The position numbers and the translations under genes are program-made. Of a stretch of DNA of 5,960 bases, positions 1 through 5,800 are shown piece by piece. The stretch is taken from positions 1,308 through 7,267 of the forward strand of contig NVVG01000218.1 in the NCBI GenBank assembly GCA_002402125.1. The letters run 5' to 3'. Source of the DNA: Moraxellaceae bacterium (GTDB taxonomy: Bacteria > Pseudomonadota > Gammaproteobacteria > Pseudomonadales > Ketobacteraceae). Every line of letters starts with the position of its first letter. Position 1 is the stretch's first letter. The notes below the pieces were generated by a model that was given only the letters and a program-made list of their open reading frames with translations, was not told where the DNA came from and made no database searches.

Positions 1-533
1 TCACTAGAAAACTGGTAATCTGGAGTGGACGCGAACCTAAGACCAGACATAAAACTTTTTGGCGCCGCCAACTCAAAATCTGCGGCAACGACACTGCCTG
101 TAACAACGTTTTTTACCAAGAGCACCGGCTTACCGGCAAATACTTTGGACTGTTCAAATGAAGGAACAGATTTATGTTGTATCTGATAGGTTTGATTAGG
201 CTCTGCTGTAAAGGTGATTTTTACCGGAGGTGATGTCACTTTCTCATCATCGCCAGAATCAAGACTCCAGAAATCCGCATATCTAACTATGAGTGTATGT
301 TGACCAGGCAATACACCATACTCCTTTATTTGCCCCACAAAACTCATTGCCATGGGTTTATTATCAATATAATCAACCTGCACGGTATCAAAGGATCGAA
401 TCGTAGCAGCATCAGCCACCTCCCCCTCGTATAAGGCTTTTTTGCTAGTCAAACTGCTACAGCCGGAAAGCGTGAGGAATCCAAGGGTAAGGTTTACGAT
501 TAAAAATATAGACAGCGATTGCTTAAACAGCAT
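1..533 (-). CDS. Putative outer-membrane lipoprotein, DUF2057 (YccT-like) family candidate, 3' end missing
   Basis: The reading frame opens at an ATG (531-533) and runs 177 codons to the window edge without a stop, so the C-terminus is missing. A good Shine-Dalgarno AAGGAAG (538-544) sits just upstream and supports this start. The N-terminus is a lipoprotein signal: Lys4, a hydrophobic run of about residues 7-23, then a lipobox L22-S-G-C25. Ser at +2 and +3, with no Asp at +2, predicts outer-membrane sorting. The mature part is mostly predicted beta-strand, with GVLPGQHTLIVRY (73-85), TSPPVKITFTAEP (100-112) and TYQI (115-118). The pattern of a Gly/His turn, a V-R-Y strand and an S-P-P-V-x-I-x-F strand resembles DUF2057 proteins such as E. 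coli YccT/CsgI, an envelope protein reported to restrain curli assembly. That assignment is from memory of the family and is only moderately sure; the function here is unknown. Lipoprotein status is firmer than family membership. Confidence 0.75.
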   Translation of the reverse strand, partial: MLFKQSLSIFLIVNLTLGFLTLSGCSSLTSKKALYEGEVADAATIRSFDTVQVDYIDNKPMAMSFVGQIKEYGVLPGQHTLIVRYADFWSLDSGDDEKVTSPPVKITFTAEPNQTYQIQHKSVPSFEQSKVFAGKPVLLVKNVVTGSVVAADFELAAPKSFMSGLRFASTPDYQFSS

Positions 534-537
534 GTTT

Positions 538-544
538 CTTCCTT
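538..544 (-). promoter_or_regulatory. Ribosome binding site of the lipoprotein gene
   Basis: Read on the minus strand, AAGGAAG ends 4 nt before the ATG at 531-533, and its AGGA core lies 6 nt away. This is a strong purine-rich Shine-Dalgarno and fixes the start of the lipoprotein gene. Confidence 0.7.
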
Positions 545-565
545 TGATGACTAACTTTGCAAAGT

Positions 566-595
566 ATTGTGCAACAACTTACTGGGAGGACGCAA
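566..595 (-). promoter_or_regulatory. Weak sigma-70-like promoter candidate for the lipoprotein gene
   Basis: On the minus strand, TTGCGT (590-595) and CACAAT (566-571) are separated by 18 nt. They match the -35 and -10 consensus at four of six positions each. The implied start of transcription, near 559, would give a leader of about 25 nt before the ATG. The site lies downstream of the long inverted repeat (634-742), so the gene could be transcribed independently of the transporter gene. It was found by eye only, and AT-rich spacers offer such matches by chance. Confidence 0.25.
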
Positions 596-633
596 CAACA
601 ACGCGTACGCACAGTTCTAGAACGCAGCAATAA

Positions 634-742
634 GTGTGGAATTATGAATGCTATTTCAGAAATATCTGAGGCATGGAAGCCGAAGTAAGACTACATGGAT
701 GTATTTACGTCGTTTTCTGAAATAGCATTCATAATTCCGCAC
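634..742. repeat. Long inverted-repeat element (REP/MITE-like) between the transporter and lipoprotein genes
   Basis: Two arms, 634-662 and 714-742, are reverse complements over 29 positions with one mismatch (T637 against G739, a possible G-U pair in RNA). They enclose a 51-nt core. The core holds small palindromes: GGC-ATGGAA-GCC (670-681), TACA-TGGA-TGTA (692-703) and ACG-T-CGT (707-713). It has no reading frame of note and no U-tract after either arm, so it is not a standard Rho-independent terminator. The element starts 29 bp beyond the transporter stop and ends about 100 bp before the lipoprotein ATG. No target-site duplication is visible at its edges. Long terminal inverted repeats around a short non-coding core suggest a non-autonomous or REP-like dispersed element. 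In RNA it would fold into a long stem that could protect the 3' end of the transporter message. Confidence 0.85.
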
Positions 743-771
743 GTTTCTAAAGACACAATGATCAACCATGA

Positions 772-1557
772 CTAACCTACGATTAGTTTAACCCCAACCA
801 CAACCAACAACAGCGAGAAGATCTTCTTTAACGTGGCAGCCGGTAACCTATGCGCAAACTTCGCACCAACCTGTGCAAAAACCAAACTGGTAATACCAAT
901 ACCAATAAACGCAGGTAAATACACATAACCCAAACTCCACTCCGGCCTCATAGGCATATTCCAACCGGACAAGACAAACCCCAGCGCCCCAGCAATCGCA
1001 ATCGGCATACCACCAGCGCTAGAAGTGCCCACCGCCTCCTGCATTTTCACATTGCACCACGTCAAAAACGGCACCGTCAACGAACCACCACCAATACCAA
1101 ACAACGACGATACCGACCCAATAAACGTACCCGAAACAATCAACCCCACCTTACCTGGCAGCCCCCTCTTAGGATTCGGCTTCAACCCCAACCCCATCTG
1201 AGCCGCCATCAGCAAAGCAAAACAACCAAAGATCAACTGCAAACTACGGCCCTTTAATACCCCCGCCACCTCAGCGCCCACCAAAGCCCCAACAACCAGA
1301 CCAATAGCCAGCCAACCCAAAAGATCCCAACGCACAGCACCCTTTAAATGATGTTGACGAACAGAACCATAAGACGTAAGAATGATTGTCGCGAGTGAAG
1401 TACCCACCGCCATATGGGTCAATACCGCATCACTGAAATCCAATGCCGTAAAAGCAAAAATAAGTACGGGCACAACAATAAGACCGCCACCAACACCCAG
1501 CAAGCCACCAATGAGCCCCGCAAACATACCCAGAACAGGGTAAATCAAATATTCCAT
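772..1557 (-). CDS. TSUP (TauE/SafE) family membrane transporter
   Basis: This 261-residue polytopic inner-membrane protein has the two-repeat architecture of the TSUP family, whose members are proposed to move sulfite, sulfonates, sulfoacetate or other small organic anions. The first repeat carries GGLLGVGGGLIVVP (17-30) followed by HMAVGTSLA (48-56). The second carries SSLFGIGGGSLTVP (150-163) followed by EAVGTSSAGG (174-183). About eight hydrophobic segments can be seen, near 5-36, 45-63, 78-99, 106-124, 136-155, 182-197, 209-231 and 244-260. The length is normal for the family, so the gene appears intact. The start at 1555-1557 fits the family N-terminus, but its Shine-Dalgarno is poor (an AGG 11 nt upstream). 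No own promoter is evident in the 62-bp gap after accA, so read-through from accA is possible. The substrate cannot be told from sequence; no sulfur or taurine gene lies beside it. The coding strand is unusually rich in G and T. Confidence 0.93.
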   Translation of the reverse strand: MEYLIYPVLGMFAGLIGGLLGVGGGLIVVPVLIFAFTALDFSDAVLTHMAVGTSLATIILTSYGSVRQHHLKGAVRWDLLGWLAIGLVVGALVGAEVAGVLKGRSLQLIFGCFALLMAAQMGLGLKPNPKRGLPGKVGLIVSGTFIGSVSSLFGIGGGSLTVPFLTWCNVKMQEAVGTSSAGGMPIAIAGALGFVLSGWNMPMRPEWSLGYVYLPAFIGIGITSLVFAQVGAKFAHRLPAATLKKIFSLLLVVVGVKLIVG

Positions 1558-1574
1558 TAAACGTAAAACCTATC

Positions 1575-1599
1575 GCTGCCGCAAATAACTAACGGCAGC
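1575..1599 (-). terminator. GC-rich hairpin between accA and the transporter gene, possible weak terminator or attenuator
   Basis: On the minus strand GCTGCCG and CGGCAGC form a perfect 7-bp stem around an 11-nt loop (TTAGTTATTTG). A short T run (TTTT) begins 6 nt after the stem, so the U-tract is weak and displaced. The hairpin ends about 17 nt before the transporter ATG, so it lies in that gene's leader, where it could partly terminate accA transcripts or hinder ribosome access. The structure is clear; the function is inferred. Confidence 0.45.
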
Positions 1600-1601
1600 T
1601 T

Positions 1602-1624
1602 ATTAAGCGACATTGCTGCTTAAT
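1602..1624 (-). repeat. Small inverted repeat across the accA stop codon
   Basis: ATTAAGC and GCTTAAT are perfect 7-bp reverse complements around a 9-nt loop, with the accA TAA (1620-1622) inside one arm. It lies immediately upstream, in transcription order, of the GC-rich hairpin at 1575-1599. It is AT-rich and would be only marginally stable alone. Confidence 0.4.
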
Positions 1625-2573
1625 TTAGAGCACCAAAAGCCATCAACCGCTGATAACGCTCTTCTAACAACACATCCACTGACTTAGACGCCAACCGATC
1701 AAGGTTCTCAACCAGTCCAGCCTTTAGATTATCCGCCACCTGATCCAGCTCTCGATGAGCGCCGCCCATAGGCTCAGGGATAATTTGATCCACCAAACCA
1801 AGATCATGCAGTCGGCTTGCATTCAAACCCATCGCTTCCGCCGCATTAGAGGCGTACTCCGCGCTTTTCCAGAGAATTGATGCACAACCTTCGGGGGAAA
1901 TCACAGAATAGGTACTGTACTGCAACATCATAAGATGATCACCAACACCAATCGCCAGCGCCCCACCGGAACCACCTTCGCCAATAACGGTGCAAATAAT
2001 CGGTGTTTTTAACCCTGCCATCACCAACAGATTCTTGGCAATCGCCTCACTTTGACCGCGCTCTTCCGCTTCGATACCAGGATATGCCCCTGGCGTATCG
2101 ATAAAGGTCAAAATAGGCAATTTAAAGCGCTCGGCTGTCTCCATCAGGCGCAAGGCTTTGCGGTAACCTTCAGGGTTAGGCATACCAAAATTACGGGCAA
2201 CTTTCTCTTTTACAGAACGCCCCTTCTCATGACCGATCACCATCACCGGCTTACCATCTAGATTGGCGATACCACCAACCATAGCCTGATCATCGGCTAA
2301 GGTGCGATCGCCGTGCATCTCATCAAAGTCGGTGAACATACGTTTAATATAATCAAACGTATGAGGCCGCTGAGGGTGGCGCGCCACCTGAGTCACTTGC
2401 CAGGGAGTCAGTTCGGTGAAAATCGTCTCTGTTAACGAGAGGCTTTTGTCTTTCAACCGGTCTATTTCTGCTGAGAGATTGATATCAGAGTCTCCAACCA
2501 CTGCCCGTAGTTCCTCGATTTTTGACTCTAATTCAGCAATAGGTTGCTCGAAATCCAGATAATTAGGGTTCAT
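1620..2573 (-). CDS. accA: Acetyl-CoA carboxylase carboxyltransferase subunit alpha
   Basis: AccA and AccD form the carboxyltransferase that moves the carboxyl group from carboxybiotin on AccB to acetyl-CoA, giving malonyl-CoA, the committed step of fatty-acid synthesis in the cytosol. From the chosen start the protein is 317 residues, against 319 in E. coli. Its N-terminus [16 protein letters not shown] (4-19) aligns with the E. coli N-terminus. Family signatures follow: ARHPQRP (64-70), DTPGAYPG (159-166), the glycine-rich oxyanion-hole segment [15 protein letters not shown] (198-212) and [12 protein letters not shown] (226-237). An in-frame GTG at 2586-2588 would add five residues (MRREY), but they have no counterpart in E. 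coli AccA and the GTG overlaps the purine-rich AGAAGAG (2579-2585) that serves the ATG at 2571-2573. The gene is complete with no odd residues. It follows dnaE, as in E. coli and Pseudomonas. Confidence 0.98.
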   Translation of the reverse strand: MNPNYLDFEQPIAELESKIEELRAVVGDSDINLSAEIDRLKDKSLSLTETIFTELTPWQVTQVARHPQRPHTFDYIKRMFTDFDEMHGDRTLADDQAMVGGIANLDGKPVMVIGHEKGRSVKEKVARNFGMPNPEGYRKALRLMETAERFKLPILTFIDTPGAYPGIEAEERGQSEAIAKNLLVMAGLKTPIICTVIGEGGSGGALAIGVGDHLMMLQYSTYSVISPEGCASILWKSAEYASNAAEAMGLNASRLHDLGLVDQIIPEPMGGAHRELDQVADNLKAGLVENLDRLASKSVDVLLEERYQRLMAFGALN

Positions 2574-2578
2574 ATATT

Positions 2579-2585
2579 CTCTTCT
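2579..2585 (-). promoter_or_regulatory. Ribosome binding site deciding the accA start
   Basis: The minus-strand purine run AGAAGAG ends 5 nt before the ATG at 2571-2573. It sits inside the extra five codons that an upstream GTG start would translate, so it argues for the shorter, 317-residue AccA. Confidence 0.55.
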
Positions 2586-2592
2586 CACAGAT

Positions 2593-2636
2593 ATTGTAAA
2601 TTCAATTGTTATTATTAGCGGCCGCCATGGTCACAA
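2593..2636 (-). promoter_or_regulatory. Weak AT-rich promoter candidate(s) for accA
   Basis: Two overlapping possibilities are visible on the minus strand. One is TTGTGA (2631-2636) with TAATAA (2609-2614), 16 nt apart. The other is a better -10, TACAAT (2593-2598, five of six to TATAAT), with no recognisable -35. The second would give a leader of only about a dozen bases. The gap between dnaE and accA is long enough (230 bp) for accA to have its own promoter, but neither site is convincing by eye. Confidence 0.25.
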
Positions 2637-2798
2637 ACTTAGGGCCCATATTACATATTAATGCTACGTTACCTTACTGAAGCCGCGAGTGTCGAGTGCA
2701 AATCGTAGCAAATTGTTTCCAAACCCAGCTAAAATGATGCCATTGTCCTTTATCTTGCCCAAACCCCAGCCCTATCCATTAACTGGTAGCTTGCCATA

Positions 2799-2818
2799 GT
2801 GTCTTATCGATAGGACAC
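2799..2818. repeat. Imperfect 20-bp palindrome over the dnaE stop codon
   Basis: GTGTCTTATCGATAGGACAC matches its own reverse complement at 18 of 20 positions, and the dnaE TAA (2804-2806) lies inside it. No T-tract follows in the direction of dnaE, so it is not a normal intrinsic terminator. It may be a protein-binding site, or chance. Confidence 0.4.
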
Positions 2819-5800
2819 CGATAACGACTTATTGCCACATAATTGCTCCAGTTGTGTCAATAAATCTGGGGACGGTTTAATGTTCCAATCGCCCCCCAGG
2901 TATACTCGACCCTTCGCATCGCTGCGCTGATAATCAATTCGCACCCGGCAACCGTCTTGGGCTCTATAGGGTTCCAACAACCTATGTAACTGCCCTGCAA
3001 AACCCTCACCTACAACACCCTGATCTATCGACAAAGTCACCATCCTGGCATAGTTTTCTCGTGCCTGGGCAATGCTAAACATTTTCCGCACAACAACCTT
3101 TAGACCACCGGCATATTCATCAACACTAATTTCACCTTCAACAACCAATATCGCATCTTTAACGATAAGGTCTTTATACTCTTCATAAACATCGGCAAAC
3201 ACGGAAACATCGATGCGGCCACTTTTATCATCCAAGGTGATAAAGGACATTTTTGCCCCACGTTTATTAGTCATAGTGCGGCTGGCAATCGCAAGACCCG
3301 CTATAATGCTTCGACTACCCCGGCCACCGGGTTTAACGTCCTTAATACGACTGGAAATAAAGTTTGCGAGCTCTTTTTCATATTGATCGATAGGGTGGCC
3401 AGTGAGATAAATGCCCAAGGTGTTTTTTTCACCATTGAGTCGCTCATCATCACTCCAAGGATGTGCTTGTGTGTACTCTCCGCCTAATTCCTCCGCGTCC
3501 TCACCACCACCAAACATATCCGCCATACCGGCACTTTTATTCTGCATGTATTGATCTGCTGCTTGAACAGCATCGGGTAACGATGCCATGATGGTTGCTC
3601 TATTTGAGTTCAAGTTGTCAAATGCGCCGGCCCGTATGAGAGATTCTAATGACCGACGGTTAAGTTTTTTCATATTGACCCGTCGACAGAATTCGAACAG
3701 ATCCTTATAAGTACCGCCTCCCTCTCTACCCTCAATAATGGCCTCTATCGGACCTTCCCCCAAACCTTTAATCGCACCTAAACCATAAACAATCTCGCCG
3801 CCTTCATTGACGGTGAATTTATACTGACTAACACTGACATCCGGCGGCACGATAGACAATTTCATACTGCGACAGTCATCCACCAAGATAACGATCTTAT
3901 CAGTATTATCCATATCCGCCGACATTACGGCGGCCATAAAAGCGGCGGGGTAATGCGCTTTTAACCAGGCGGTTTGATAGGACACTAGGGCGTATGCAGC
4001 AGAGTGAGATTTGTTAAAACCATAAGCCGCAAAGAATTCCATGGTGTCAAAGATGCTTGTTGCTAACGCGGCATCAATACCGTTTTTTTCACAACCATCG
4101 GCAAATACCGTCCGCTGTTGCGCCATAACCTCGGCTTTTTTCTTACCCATGGCTCGACGTAACAAGTCCGCGCCACCTAAAGAAAACCCCGCCAATATCT
4201 GTGGAATCAACATAACCTGCTCTTGGTACAGGATAGTTCCGTAGGTAGTATTCAACACAGGCTCAAGATCTGGGTGCGGATAATCCACTTTCTGACGACC
4301 GTGTTTACGTGCAATAAAGTCATCCACCATGCCGGAGCCCAATGGCCCGGGTCGGAACAATGCTACTAGGGCGACAATATCTTCAAATACGGAGGGCTTA
4401 AGCTTTTTAATCAGGTCTTTCATGCCGCGAGATTCGAGCTGGAATACCGCGGTGGTATCGGCGCGTCTTAACAAGTCAAAGGTGGGTTTATCATCCAGCG
4501 GGATAGCGTCGATGTTAATGGGTTCTTTGTTTTGTTGCTCGAGCACGGGGTTGATGGTTTTTAACGCCCAATCAACAATCGTTAGCGTTCTTAATCCCAA
4601 GAAATCAAACTTAACCAGTCCGGCCTCTTCTACATCATCCTTATCGAACTGGGTAACTAAGTTATTGCCTTCATCATCACAATACAACGGCACATAATTC
4701 GTTAATGCTGAGGGTGCAATTACCACACCTCCGGCATGTTTACCGACGTTTCGCGTAAGACCCTCAAGCTTTAACGCCATGGTTAATAGCTCACGGGCTT
4801 CCTCATCATTATCAAACAACTCCTGAAGTTGCGGCTCTTCTTCCATTGCTCGCGGCAACGTCATGCCTACCTCAAAAGGGATTAGCTTCGCAATACGATC
4901 GACAAATCCATAAGACTTACCATAAACTCGGCCCACATCACGCACGACCGCCTTTGCCGCCATCGAGCCATAGGTAATAATCTGACACACGGCGTTGCGG
5001 CCATATTTTTGCGCCACATAATCAATAACACGATCTCGACCATCCATACAAAAGTCGACATCAAAATCCGGCATCGATACCCGTTCCGGGTTAAGGAATC
5101 GTTCAAATAGAAGGTCATATTCCAACGGGTCCAAATCGGTGATTTTCAGCACGTAAGCCACCAGCGAGCCCGCACCAGAACCACGCCCCGGCCCTACCGG
5201 CACACCATTATTTTTCGACCATTGAATAAAGTCCGCTACGATAAGGAAGTAGCCTGGAAACCCCATCTCAATAATAACATCCAGCTCTATGCGCAATCGC
5301 TCATCATAAGCTTTACGTATCTCTGCAAAGTCTGGCGCACTGCGATCAAACAAGAAGTCCAAGCGCTCTTCTAGCCCTTTTTCTGATTCTGACTCCAAAA
5401 AGGTGTCAATCGTCATCCCTTCTGGTACAGGAAAATCTGGTAAGTAGTAAGTGCCCAAAGGAATTTCAACGGAGCAACGCTTGGCTATTTCAATGGTGTT
5501 AATAACCGCTTCAGGTATATCAGAAAACAGCTCAATCATCTCTTCAGGAGTACGTAAATATTGCTCCTCGCTGTAGGCGTGAGCTCGATCCTTGGTATCA
5601 ACCGTCCAACCTTCACGAATACATACCCTCACATCATGGGCATCAAATTCATCTTTACTAATAAAGTGCACATCATTGGTGGCAACAACGGGAACATTGT
5701 GTCTAGTAGCAAGTTCTACGGCTTGATGAAGATAAGTTTCATCGTCGTTCCTACCAGTACGTTGTAATTCCAAATAGAAACGATTGGGGAACATAGCCAG

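Larger units (their letters stand above)
2574..2803. other. dnaE-accA intergenic region
   Basis: This 230-bp spacer holds no credible reading frame on either strand and no clear Rho-independent terminator for dnaE. It contains AT-rich promoter candidates near accA, short palindromes (GCGGCCGC at 2619-2626, GGGCCC at 2642-2647), a 7-bp inverted repeat TGCTACG/CGTAGCA (2662-2668 and 2704-2710), a direct repeat of CGAGTG (2686-2691, 2693-2698), and two near-copies of CCAAACCC(C)AGC (2719-2729 and 2759-2770). Confidence 0.5.

Noticed and set aside
442..633. Open frame of 63 codons on the plus strand
   Set aside because: It lies antisense to the lipoprotein start and signal peptide, shows no family features, and has no strong ribosome site.
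634..742. The long inverted repeat as a Rho-independent terminator
   Set aside because: The loop is 51 nt long and no U-tract follows either arm, so it does not fit the usual form.
534..771. tRNA, CRISPR array or small protein gene in the spacer
   Set aside because: No cloverleaf, no repeat-spacer periodicity and no credible reading frame with a ribosome site was seen.
2052..2261. Open frame on the plus strand inside accA
   Set aside because: It is antisense to a strongly conserved part of accA, and its protein has no recognisable motif.
2586..2588. GTG as the accA start
   Set aside because: It would add five residues with no counterpart in E. coli AccA, and it overlaps the Shine-Dalgarno of the better ATG at 2571-2573.
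4041..4244. Open frame on the plus strand inside dnaE
   Set aside because: It is a shadow of the conserved polymerase core, with no independent support.
4329..4697. Open frame of 122 codons on the plus strand inside dnaE
   Set aside because: It is the longest antisense frame, but it is low-complexity and Ser-rich, opposite the catalytic region, so it is best explained as a codon-usage shadow.
4882..5118. Open frame on the minus strand in another phase of dnaE
   Set aside because: It overlaps dnaE fully in a different frame and shows no family features.
5561..5767. Open frame on the plus strand opposite the PHP domain of dnaE
   Set aside because: It is antisense to conserved dnaE sequence, with no start signal or recognisable motif.
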